A stretch of 5,010 bases of DNA from NCBI GenBank assembly GCA_013812985.1, contig JACCSN010000223.1, positions 1 through 5,010 of the forward strand, in the 5' to 3' direction. The notes below the pieces were generated by a model. The model worked only from the letters and a program-made list of their open reading frames with translations. It did not search any database and was not told where the DNA came from. Shown here piece after piece: positions 1-5,010 of this stretch; position 1 is the stretch's first letter; each line of letters begins with the position of its first letter. The translations under genes and the position numbers were made by a program. The stretch is from Hyphomicrobiales bacterium. GTDB lineage: Bacteria > Pseudomonadota > Alphaproteobacteria > Rhizobiales > Afifellaceae.

Positions 1-1057
1 GTACAAGGCGGTCGACGGCTGCCCGACGCCCTGGCACCTCGCGCACCATGGCCGCTTCGCCCTTGGCGGCGTCGGCGGCGCTTTCGTCGAGGCGACGGGG
101 GTGACGCCGGAGGGGCGCATCACGCCGGGCTGCACCGGCCTGTGGAACGACCGGCAGCGCGACCTCTTCGCCGGGATCACCGAGCTTTACCACAGCCAAG
201 GCGTCCCGGTCGGCATCCAGATCGGCCACGCCGGCCGCAAGGCCAGCGCCGCCCGCCCGTGGGACGGCGCCGGGCCGCTGCCGGCCTCCGACCCGGAAGC
301 CTGGGAAACGGTGGGGGCGAGCGCAGTCGCCATGGCGGAAGGCTGGCCGGCGCCGCGGGCGCTCCAGCGTGCCGAGATCGACCAGCTGGTGGACCAGTTC
401 GCCGAGGCCGCCCGCCGCGCCGTGGCCGCCGGGTTCGACTTCGTCGAGATCCACGGCGCGCATGGCTACCTCATCCATAGCTTCTTCTCGCCGCTGTCGA
501 ACCAGCGGAGCGACGAATTTGGCGGCGATCTCGCCGGCCGGATGCGGCTGCCGCTGGAAGTCGCTGAGGCGGTGCGCGGCGCCATTCCAACGGAGATGCC
601 GCTGTTCTACCGCGCTTCGGCCGTGGACGGCGCGCCGGACGGCCTGCAAATCGAGGACACGATCGCGCTCGCCCGCGAGCTGAAGCGGCGCGGGGTGGAT
701 GTGATCGACTGCTCGTCGGGCGGCGTCCGCGGCTCCACGACTTTGGTCGCCCAGGCGCCGGAGCCCGGCTTTCAGGTGCCCTACGCCGCCGCCATCCGAC
801 GCGAGGCGGACATTCTCACCATGGCCGTCGGCCTGATCCTCTCCCCCCGTCAGGCGGAGGCGATTGTCGCCGAAGGCAGCGCCGACCTCGTCGCGCTCGG
901 GCGGCAGCTGATCGCCGATCCGAATTTCAGCTACCACGCCGCGTTGGAGCTCGGCGCACCCGAGCCCCACGATGTGTTGCCGCAATCCTATTCCTTCTAC
1001 CTTTCCCGGCGCGCCGCTTCTCTCGGAGCGAACCTGCCGGTCTCAGGGCGCGCCTGA
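1..1057 (+). CDS. NADH:flavin oxidoreductase, Old Yellow Enzyme family, YqjM/NamA-like (5'-truncated)
   Basis: FMN-dependent ene-reductase family member, expected to be cytosolic and to reduce activated C=C bonds of enals, enones or similar compounds with NAD(P)H; the natural substrate cannot be read from sequence. The frame is open from base 2 and the true start lies upstream; 351 residues are visible and roughly 25-30 are missing. GTG at 101 is internal: the codons before it (PTPWHLAHHGRFALGG) are conserved family sequence. Numbering from base 2, I see Gln73 and HAGRKAS with Lys80 (flavin contacts), EIHGAHGY with His151, His154 (substrate-binding pair) and Tyr156, then SPLSNQRSDEFGG, FYRAS with Arg204, CSSGG at 237-241, and the phosphate-binding ALGRQLIADP with Gly300-Arg301. 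The tail has PQSYSFYL where YqjM, as I recall it, has PVQYERGW, so the Arg finger reaching into the neighbouring subunit may be absent. The redox-tuning Cys of YqjM would lie just before base 1. The next gene on this strand is 74 bases away. Confidence 0.95.
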   Translation, partial: YKAVDGCPTPWHLAHHGRFALGGVGGAFVEATGVTPEGRITPGCTGLWNDRQRDLFAGITELYHSQGVPVGIQIGHAGRKASAARPWDGAGPLPASDPEAWETVGASAVAMAEGWPAPRALQRAEIDQLVDQFAEAARRAVAAGFDFVEIHGAHGYLIHSFFSPLSNQRSDEFGGDLAGRMRLPLEVAEAVRGAIPTEMPLFYRASAVDGAPDGLQIEDTIALARELKRRGVDVIDCSSGGVRGSTTLVAQAPEPGFQVPYAAAIRREADILTMAVGLILSPRQAEAIVAEGSADLVALGRQLIADPNFSYHAALELGAPEPHDVLPQSYSFYLSRRAASLGANLPVSGRA

Positions 1058-1083
1058 CGATCGGTCGGCGGCTTCGCAGCATA

Positions 1084-1130
1084 GCGCAAAGCGCCCAGCG
1101 AGCGTCCGGACGAGGCGCCAGGAGGCCTCC
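1084..1130. repeat. Cluster of short perfect dyads before the M48 gene
   Basis: The 74-base gap between the oxidoreductase stop and the protease start holds four dyads in 47 bases: GCGC-AAA-GCGC (1084-1094), the 10-bp palindrome CGTCCGGACG (1103-1112), GGCGCC (1114-1119) and the 10-bp palindrome GGAGGCCTCC (1121-1130). The last contains the ribosome-binding site. An alternative hairpin pairs GAGGC (1112-1116) with GCCTC (1125-1129) and leaves most of the Shine-Dalgarno in the loop. There is no T-run, so it does not look like an intrinsic terminator. High GC content makes such dyads fairly common; a role in operator binding or translation control is only inference. Confidence 0.4.
1120..1125 (+). 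promoter_or_regulatory. Shine-Dalgarno AGGAGG deciding the TTG start of the M48 gene
   Basis: AGGAGG sits 6 bases before TTG at 1132, an ideal spacing. No ATG or GTG start in this frame is similarly placed, and the hydrophobic N-terminal segment directly follows this TTG. Confidence 0.75.
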
Positions 1131-1131
1131 G

Positions 1132-1953
1132 TTGATCGCCATCATCGTCAAGCTTGTCGCCCTCGCCGGCTTCGCCGTCATGTTCGTCTGGACCTTGATC
1201 ACCGGCCGGGAAGAGGTCCCGCTCACCGACCGCACCCAGATCATCGCGGTGTCGGAAGACGACGCGGCGGCGCTTGGGGCACAGGCCTTCAGCGAAGTCC
1301 TGAGCAAATACCAGGTCGTCGGCTCCGGGCCGGAGCAGGCGCGCGTCCGCGCCGTCACGGGGCGCATCGCGGCGGCGGCGGACACCATTACCGACGTGGA
1401 CTATCGCTGGGAAGTGGCCTTGCTGCGCTCGCCCGACGTGAACGCCTTCGCGCTGCCGGGCGGCAAGGTCGCCGTGTTCGCCGCGCTCCTGGAGATCGCC
1501 GCGACCGACGACCAGCTGGCGGCGGTCATCGGCCATGAGGTGGCCCACGTCCTTGCGCGCCATGGCGCCGAGCGTCTCACCCAGCAGAAGCTCGCCGATT
1601 ACGGCAGGCAGGCCGTCGCCATCGCGGTCGGCGACCTCGATCCGGTGACGCAGACGGCCATCCTCGGCGCGCTCGGCCTCGGCGCTGAGTTCGGCGTGCT
1701 GATGCCGTTCTCGCGCAAGCACGAATCGGAGGCTGACCGGATCGGCCTCATCCTCATGGCGCGAGCCTGCTACGACCCGCGCGCAGCGGTCCAGGTCTGG
1801 GCCGGCATGGCGCAAGCCGGCGGCGCCAGCCCGCCGGAGATCCTGTCGACCCATCCCGGCCACGGCAGCCGCGTCGAAGCGCTGAACGCCGCGATGGGAG
1901 ATGCTCTGGAGGAGCGGCGGGAGGCCGGCTGCCCGGCGCTAGAGGGCGTCTGA
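1132..1953 (+). CDS. M48 family zinc metalloprotease, membrane-anchored
   Basis: Zinc endopeptidase of the M48 (HtpX/Oma1/LoiP-like) family, probably acting on misfolded or damaged envelope proteins from the periplasmic face of the inner membrane. Of 273 residues, about 4-22 are a single hydrophobic segment (VALAGFAVMFVW) serving as anchor or uncleaved signal; I see no lipobox cysteine, unlike many short periplasmic M48 proteins such as LoiP. Next come the typical ALGAQAF region (48-53) and VNAFALPGGKV (103-113). The catalytic helix GHEVAH has zinc ligands His135 and His139 and general base Glu136. The third ligand is Glu198 in the ESEAD motif (198-202). The family's STHP motif (239-242) is followed by Arg247. 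All key residues are present and the length is normal. TTG is chosen as start for its AGGAGG 6 bases upstream. It may be read through from the oxidoreductase or have its own promoter in the gap; I find no convincing promoter boxes. The substrate is unknown. Confidence 0.93.
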   Translation: MIAIIVKLVALAGFAVMFVWTLITGREEVPLTDRTQIIAVSEDDAAALGAQAFSEVLSKYQVVGSGPEQARVRAVTGRIAAAADTITDVDYRWEVALLRSPDVNAFALPGGKVAVFAALLEIAATDDQLAAVIGHEVAHVLARHGAERLTQQKLADYGRQAVAIAVGDLDPVTQTAILGALGLGAEFGVLMPFSRKHESEADRIGLILMARACYDPRAAVQVWAGMAQAGGASPPEILSTHPGHGSRVEALNAAMGDALEERREAGCPALEGV

Positions 1954-1961
1954 GCGGGGCT

Positions 1962-2366
1962 TCAGGCCAGCGGCGCGGAATAGTCGTCCTCCGATACGTG
2001 CTCCAGCCATTCGACGGCGACGCCGTCGAGCGCTTCCTGCATGGCGATGTGGGTCATCGCGGTCGCAGGCCCCGCCCCGTGCCAGTGCTTCTCGCCCGGC
2101 GGGATCCAGATCACGTCCCCGGCGCAGATCTCGCGGGCCGGGCCGCCCGCGCTCTGCGCCCGGCCGCAGCCCGCCATCACGTAGAGCGTCTGGCCGAGCG
2201 GGTGTGTGTGCCAGGCGGTGCGCGCGCCGGGGTCGAACCGCACCATTGTCGCCCGGAGCCGCGCCGGCGCGCCCGCCTCGATGATGGGCTCCTGCCACAC
2301 CGTTCCGGAAAACCATTCCGCCGGTCCCCGGCGCGACGGCGTCGATCCGCATGCTCTGATGTCCAT
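1962..2366 (-). CDS. Small Mn-cupin, (R)-hydroxynitrile lyase (mandelonitrile lyase)-like
   Basis: A 134-residue single-domain cupin, last gene of the minus-strand unit. It resembles the bacterial manganese cupins described as (R)-selective hydroxynitrile lyases, such as the Granulicella tundricola enzyme GtHNL, which cleave or form cyanohydrins such as mandelonitrile; the natural role of that family is unsettled. Cupin motif 1, PGARTAWHTHPLGQTLYVMAG (in two parts: 46-55 and 56-66), supplies His53, His55 and Gln59. Motif 2, PPGEKHWHG (89-97), supplies His94. These four match the metal ligands recalled for GtHNL at identical numbers. His96, His106 and Gln110 are also conserved, and WLEHVSEDDY near the C-terminus is typical. 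Position 40 is Thr where I recall Ala in GtHNL. The ATG at 2366 has AAGGAGGA 6 bases upstream; the same frame stays open far upstream through the permease gene, but that part is not cupin-like. It could instead act as a generic metal-cupin isomerase or oxygenase. Family call is firm, reaction moderate. Confidence 0.93.
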   Translation of the reverse strand: MDIRACGSTPSRRGPAEWFSGTVWQEPIIEAGAPARLRATMVRFDPGARTAWHTHPLGQTLYVMAGCGRAQSAGGPAREICAGDVIWIPPGEKHWHGAGPATAMTHIAMQEALDGVAVEWLEHVSEDDYSAPLA

Positions 2367-2372
2367 CACTGT

Positions 2373-2378
2373 CCTCCT
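2373..2378 (-). promoter_or_regulatory. Strong Shine-Dalgarno AGGAGG of the cupin gene
   Basis: On the minus strand AAGGAGGA precedes the ATG at 2366 by 6 bases. It fixes the cupin start despite the reading frame staying open for about 900 bases upstream, and it is the strongest ribosome-binding site of the four genes in this unit. Confidence 0.8.
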
Positions 2379-2401
2379 TGAGGCGATGCGGCGCGATCCC
2401 G

Positions 2402-3226
2402 CTAAGCCCTTTTCTTCAGCCGCCACTCCAGCCCGCGCACCAGCAGCGAGAGGGAGAGCGTCATGACCAGATACAGGAACGCCACGACGTTGTACGTCTC
2501 GAAGAAGAGGAAGGTGGAGGCCGAATACACCTTGCCGAGCTGGGTGATGTCCTGCACGCCGAGCGCCGACACCAGCGCGGAATCCTTGATCATCGCGACA
2601 AAATCGTTCCCAAGCGGCGGCAGGACGGTGCGGATCGCTTGCGGCAGCACGACGAGCCGGAACGCCTGCCGGCGCGTCAGGCCGAGCGAGCCGGCCGCCT
2701 CGGTCTGGCCTTTCGGCACCGCCCCGATGCCGGCCCGGAAAATCTCGGCGAGGGAGGCGGCGTAGCTCACCGTCAGCGCCGCGATGGCGCGCCAGGTCAT
2801 GTCGAAGTTGCGGACGGTGAGCGCGGGAAGGAGACCGGCCTCGACCAGACGGCCAAAGGCGAAATTCCACCCGGCCACAAGCTGCGGCGCGCCGACGAAG
2901 GCGACATAGAAAAGCAGCACCAGCACCGGAACCCCGCGCACGATCTCCACATAGAACGTGGCCGCCTCCCGGAGCGCGCGCAGCCGCGACATGCGCGCCA
3001 TCGCAATGAGGAGGCCGAGAGCCGCGGCGAGCGCGAATGCGACGATCGTGACCCACAGCGTGACGAAGACGCCCCTTCGAAGCGCGGAGAAGATGATGCG
3101 GTAGTTCTGGTCGGCGGCGATCAGCCAGAGGAAGAGGATCGCGAGCAGCGCCGCGGCGATGAGCCAATATGGGACCTCGCGGCGCGCGGGGCGCGGCGGA
3201 GAATGAAGCTCGGCTTGGGCGGTCAT
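2402..3226 (-). CDS. Polar amino acid ABC transporter permease (HisM/GlnP type)
   Basis: Inner-membrane channel subunit of an ABC importer for polar amino acids or related compounds, 274 residues, in the His/Glu/Gln/Arg/opine permease family. Hydrophobic segments lie at about 20-37, 53-77, 98-112, 146-165, 205-225 and 243-263. The cytoplasmic coupling loop that docks on the ATPase is intact: [14 protein letters not shown] at 176-189, then [19 protein letters not shown] and [23 protein letters not shown] (91-107) is the other family hallmark. A polar tail RLKKRA ends the protein. ATG at 3226 is chosen; a TTG sits one codon upstream and neither has a strong Shine-Dalgarno, in contrast with the cupin and binding-protein genes. 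The binding-protein gene ends 61 bases upstream and the cupin begins 35 bases downstream. Only one permease is present, so it probably forms a homodimer, or pairs with a partner encoded elsewhere. No ATPase gene is adjacent. Substrate specificity cannot be read from this subunit. Confidence 0.95.
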   Translation of the reverse strand: MTAQAELHSPPRPARREVPYWLIAAALLAILFLWLIAADQNYRIIFSALRRGVFVTLWVTIVAFALAAALGLLIAMARMSRLRALREAATFYVEIVRGVPVLVLLFYVAFVGAPQLVAGWNFAFGRLVEAGLLPALTVRNFDMTWRAIAALTVSYAASLAEIFRAGIGAVPKGQTEAAGSLGLTRRQAFRLVVLPQAIRTVLPPLGNDFVAMIKDSALVSALGVQDITQLGKVYSASTFLFFETYNVVAFLYLVMTLSLSLLVRGLEWRLKKRA

Positions 3227-3244
3227 CAAGCCGCTTTGGCAAAG

Positions 3245-3286
3245 GTCGGCGCAAACCCCTCAACGAAAGCGGGTACGCGCGCCGAC
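3245..3286 (-). promoter_or_regulatory. Intergenic stem-loop between binding-protein and permease genes
   Basis: GTCGGCGC (3245-3252) and GCGCCGAC (3279-3286) are a perfect 8-bp inverted repeat with a 26-base loop, filling most of the 61-base gap. In the minus-strand transcript the loop can form a small inner stem (ACCC with GGGU). A second small hairpin, CUUU-GCC-AAAG, follows just before the permease start, overlapping where its ribosome-binding site should be. Only CUUU follows the main stem, so it is a weak terminator at best. In binding-protein-dependent transporters such structures commonly stabilise the upstream message and lower permease expression; that role here is inference. Confidence 0.5.
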
Positions 3287-3287
3287 A

Positions 3288-4085
3288 TCAGTTCTGCGAG
3301 GCGCGGTATTCGTAGAACCATTTCTGCGTCAGCCGGTCGAGCGTGCCGTCGTCCCGCATGGCTTGCAGCGCCGCGTTGACCGGCGCCACGAGGTCGGAGC
3401 CCGGCTTGAAGATGAAGCCGAATTCCTCGCGCCCCAGCGGCTCGCCGATCACCTTGAAGGCGCCCGGCGAGGCCCCGCTGTAGCCGGCGGCGCTGGTCTT
3501 ATCCATCAGGACAAGGTCGACGTCGCCGGATTTCAGCGCCTGCACGGAAGCCCCGAACGTGTCGAACAATTTGATGCGCGGATTCTGTTCGTCACCGTCG
3601 AGCACGCTGTAGACGGCGGTGTAGAAATTGGTGGTGCCCGACTGCGCGCCGACCAGGAGCTCTCCGTTCGCCGCAAAAGACTTCGGGTCCGTGAAGCGGC
3701 TCTCGTCGCCGCGCACCAGCATGAACTGCTCGGAGACCATGTAGGGCTCGGAAAAGTCCACCTGGCCTTTCCGCTCGTCGTTGATGGTGATGCCGTCCAT
3801 GCCGACGTCGAACTGCCCCTCGCGGACCGCCTGGATCATGGTGTCCCAGCTGGACAGGTTCCATTCGACCTGGAGGTTCAGCCGTTTGGCGATCTTGTTG
3901 AAGGCGTCGTATTCCCAGCCGATGCCCTGGCCGGTTTTCGGGTCGGCGAAGTTCAGCGGCACGTAGGCGTTCTCGGTCACCGCCTTCACGGCGCGGCCGC
4001 CGAGGTCCGGCAGCTCCGCCGCTCCGGCGCCGACCGTGGCGAAGAGAAGCGCGGCGAGCGCGCCGGCGATCCTGATTGACGTCAT
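3288..4085 (-). CDS. Periplasmic polar amino acid-binding protein of ABC transporter
   Basis: Substrate-binding protein (type 2 periplasmic fold, SBP_bac_3 family) that captures a polar amino acid or similar ligand and delivers it to the permease encoded next. Of 265 residues, 1-22 are a signal peptide: an Arg, the hydrophobic stretch [14 protein letters not shown], and a likely cut after AGA. The mature part shows [20 protein letters not shown] (41-60), [20 protein letters not shown] (79-98), and [18 protein letters not shown] with Arg105 as the expected carboxylate-binding residue. Domain 2 has GAQSGTTN (146-153), then DLVLMD with Asp195 as the likely amino-group ligand, and [11 protein letters not shown] at 4085 is preferred over ATG at 4103: GGGAG lies 8 bases before it and the signal peptide has normal proportions. 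The amidotransferase gene ends 62 bases upstream, the permease starts 61 bases downstream. The ligand could be histidine, glutamine, an opine or a gamma-glutamyl compound; sequence alone does not decide. Confidence 0.93.
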   Translation of the reverse strand: MTSIRIAGALAALLFATVGAGAAELPDLGGRAVKAVTENAYVPLNFADPKTGQGIGWEYDAFNKIAKRLNLQVEWNLSSWDTMIQAVREGQFDVGMDGITINDERKGQVDFSEPYMVSEQFMLVRGDESRFTDPKSFAANGELLVGAQSGTTNFYTAVYSVLDGDEQNPRIKLFDTFGASVQALKSGDVDLVLMDKTSAAGYSGASPGAFKVIGEPLGREEFGFIFKPGSDLVAPVNAALQAMRDDGTLDRLTQKWFYEYRASQN

Positions 4086-4093
4086 CTGTCCCA

Positions 4094-4098
4094 CTCCC
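4094..4098 (-). promoter_or_regulatory. Shine-Dalgarno GGGAG deciding the binding-protein start
   Basis: GGGAG lies 8 bases before the ATG at 4085. The upstream in-frame ATG at 4103 has only a weak GAGA before it and would lengthen the signal peptide by six residues. Confidence 0.55.
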
Positions 4099-4147
4099 GT
4101 CATGACTGTCTCGTTCTATCCGCGTCGCGCCGCGCTGATGATGCCCA

Positions 4148-4849
4148 TCAGCGCAGGAGGCCGACCCAGGCATTGGCCAGGGCTCGGCCGGCCGCATCGG
4201 CGGACGCGCCGTGCCGGGCTTCCTCTTGCGCGTGGCGGTCGAACCAATCCGGCGTCGCGGCCTCGATCTCCTCCCGGTAGTCGCGGTTCCAGCTTGCGAC
4301 CATCCGGGTGTCAGCCTCGCAATGAAATTGAACGCCGTAGATCGCCTGGCCGATGCGGAACGCCTGGATCGAGGTCTGGTCGCTTTCGGCGAGACGGACC
4401 GCCCCCGGCGGCAACGTGAAGGTGTCGAGGTGCCAGTGGAAGAGCGGCGCGGCCGGCACGATCGTCGAAACGACCGGGTCCGCCTCGCCGGCCTGCGTGG
4501 GCCGCACCTCGCGCCAGCCGAACTCAAGCGGGCGCCCAAGGATGTTCCGCGCCCCGTAGGCTCGCGCGAGGAGCTGCGCGCCGAGGCAGATCCCGAGAAC
4601 CGGCTTGCCCGCCTCGCCGAATACGCGGGCGAGCGCCGCCTCCTCCGGCAGATAGGGGTGCTCGGCGTCGTCAAGCGCGCTCTGCGCGCCGCCCAGCATG
4701 ACCAGGCCGTCCCAGCCGTCGTGGCCGGCCGGAACTGCTTCACCGCCGTGCATGCGCACGACGCGGGTTTCCGCGTCGGCCGCGTCGAGCGCCTCGCCGA
4801 CCAGGCCGAGGGTGGCATTCGCATAATTCTCGATCGCCAGGACGCGCAT
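4148..4849 (-). CDS. Class I glutamine amidotransferase-like protein (stand-alone GATase1)
   Basis: Cytosolic protein of 233 residues with the triad-type GATase1 fold of the GMP synthase amidotransferase domain (COG0518-like). It lacks any synthetase partner domain, so it probably acts as a free hydrolase of glutamine, a gamma-glutamyl compound or another amide. The oxyanion strand is LVMLGGAQSALDD (49-61). The nucleophile elbow GKPVLGICLGAQLLARAYGA (81-100) carries Cys88. FHWHLDTFTLPPGA (137-150) is typical of this stand-alone subfamily. GVQFHCEAD (172-180) supplies His176 and Glu178, so the catalytic triad is complete. AGGAG sits 6 bases before ATG 4849 but only 3 before the adjacent ATG 4852, so the second ATG is chosen; either is possible. 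It is the first gene of the minus-strand unit, 62 bases ahead of the binding-protein gene, and divergent from the gene starting at 4954. The pairing hints that the imported ligand has an amide or gamma-glutamyl bond; this is inference, and the true substrate is not visible. Confidence 0.92.
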   Translation of the reverse strand: MRVLAIENYANATLGLVGEALDAADAETRVVRMHGGEAVPAGHDGWDGLVMLGGAQSALDDAEHPYLPEEAALARVFGEAGKPVLGICLGAQLLARAYGARNILGRPLEFGWREVRPTQAGEADPVVSTIVPAAPLFHWHLDTFTLPPGAVRLAESDQTSIQAFRIGQAIYGVQFHCEADTRMVASWNRDYREEIEAATPDWFDRHAQEEARHGASADAAGRALANAWVGLLR

Positions 4850-4852
4850 CAT

Positions 4853-4953
4853 CGACTCCTGCTTCCGGCCTTAGCACGGGAGCATCGCCGAGGTCACCGG
4901 AACAGCGCGAGGCAGCCGGCGTTTCACACCCTGAGCATTTCGGAGGACTTGGG
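4853..4953. promoter_or_regulatory. Divergent intergenic region, probable promoter-operator for both directions
   Basis: This 101-base gap separates the minus-strand amidotransferase unit from the plus-strand gene at 4954, so promoters for both should lie here. I see no convincing -35/-10 pair on either strand. The gap contains an inverted repeat TTCCGG (4863-4868) and CCGGAA (4897-4902), centres 34 bases apart, and two direct copies of GAGCAT (4880-4885 and 4933-4938). These are short and could be chance. A shared regulator is plausible from the divergent layout, but nothing here names it. Confidence 0.45.
4942..4947 (+). promoter_or_regulatory. Shine-Dalgarno GGAGGA of the truncated right-edge gene
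   Basis: GGAGGA ends 6 bases before the ATG at 4954. It is the main support for a real plus-strand gene starting here. Confidence 0.6.
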
Positions 4954-5010
4954 ATGAGCGCGAAAGACCCGATCGACAGGCACTCCGATCTCGGACCCTC
5001 GAGCAAGGAT
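4954..5010 (+). CDS. Start of an unidentified plus-strand gene (3' truncated by window end)
   Basis: ATG at 4954 follows a good Shine-Dalgarno (GGAGGA) and opens a frame that continues without a stop to the window end. The 19 visible residues begin MSAKDPIDRHSDLGPSSKD: hydrophilic, rich in Asp, Ser and Lys, with no signal peptide or membrane segment, so the product probably starts in the cytosol. This is too little for a family call and I do not recognise it. It is divergent from the amidotransferase-transporter unit, an arrangement often seen for a regulator or for a catabolic enzyme acting on the same compound; that is a guess from layout only. A chance open frame remains possible because only 57 bases are seen. 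Confidence 0.5.
   Translation, partial: MSAKDPIDRHSDLGPSSKD

Noticed and set aside
997..1863. Long minus-strand open frame opposite the M48 protease (288 codons)
   Set aside because: It is antisense to a well-supported gene, is rich in Arg, Gly, Ala and Asp with no family motif, and is the expected product of high GC with strong third-position bias.
1924..1937. GCCGG-CTGC-CCGGC hairpin as terminator
   Set aside because: The stem is only 5 bp, it lies inside the protease coding sequence and has no T-run on either side.
1962..3263. 433-codon minus-strand frame that would extend the cupin far upstream
   Set aside because: Only the last 134 residues look like a protein family; the rest overlaps the permease in another frame, and a strong Shine-Dalgarno marks the internal ATG at 2366.
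2378..3379. Long plus-strand open frame opposite the permease (333 codons)
   Set aside because: Composition is Arg/Glu/Gly-heavy and low complexity without a recognisable domain; the minus strand encodes a clear permease over the same bases.
3363..4079. Plus-strand open frame opposite the binding protein (238 codons)
   Set aside because: No motif or plausible start context; the minus strand has a complete binding protein with signal peptide.
4099..4106. Palindrome GTCATGAC upstream of the binding-protein gene as operator
   Set aside because: A single 8-bp palindrome covering an unused ATG; no second half-site or promoter nearby supports a regulatory role.
3592..4824. 410-codon minus-strand open frame covering parts of the amidotransferase and binding-protein genes
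   Set aside because: It is the +1 or -1 frame of two good genes, rich in Arg and Pro, and spans their junction; a composition artefact.
4853..4953. Candidate -10 box (TGCTAAG on the minus strand) ahead of the amidotransferase
   Set aside because: No matching -35 at 16-18 bases and the match to consensus is poor.
4211..4957. Plus-strand open frame opposite the amidotransferase (248 codons)
   Set aside because: Antisense to a gene with an intact catalytic triad; no recognisable domain.

Overview
The window is very GC-rich (about two thirds G+C by eye), densely coding, with G/C-ending codons and long antisense open frames that are by-products of that composition. Gene content and family flavour (a YqjM-type ene-reductase, an M48 protease, a polar amino acid ABC transporter) suggest a high-GC proteobacterium, probably an alphaproteobacterium. 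That placement is inference. I see no tRNA, rRNA, CRISPR array, insertion sequence or phage gene.

Left part, plus strand: the 3' part of an Old Yellow Enzyme-family NADH:flavin oxidoreductase (1-1057, start off the left edge). After a 74-base gap packed with short perfect palindromes comes a membrane-anchored M48 zinc metalloprotease (1132-1953), which starts at TTG behind a near-consensus Shine-Dalgarno.

Middle and right part, minus strand: four genes read right to left with gaps of about 35 to 62 bases, probably one operon. They are a class I glutamine amidotransferase-like protein (4849-4148), a periplasmic polar amino acid-binding protein (4085-3288), an amino acid ABC permease (3226-2402) and a small manganese-cupin resembling (R)-selective hydroxynitrile lyases (2366-1962). 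The cupin ends 8 bases from the end of the protease gene, so the two units converge almost without spacer. At the far right a new plus-strand gene begins at 4954 behind a good Shine-Dalgarno and runs out of the window; only 19 residues are visible and I cannot identify it.

Working picture (inference): the binding protein and permease import a polar amino acid or a gamma-glutamyl/amide derivative, and the amidotransferase-like enzyme could hydrolyse an amide or gamma-glutamyl bond in it. The cupin's role in this unit is unclear. No ATPase gene is present in the transporter unit, so the ATPase must be encoded elsewhere. An 8-bp GC-rich inverted repeat between the binding-protein and permease genes could set their expression ratio. 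These are the most unusual points; most of the window is otherwise recognisable metabolism and transport.
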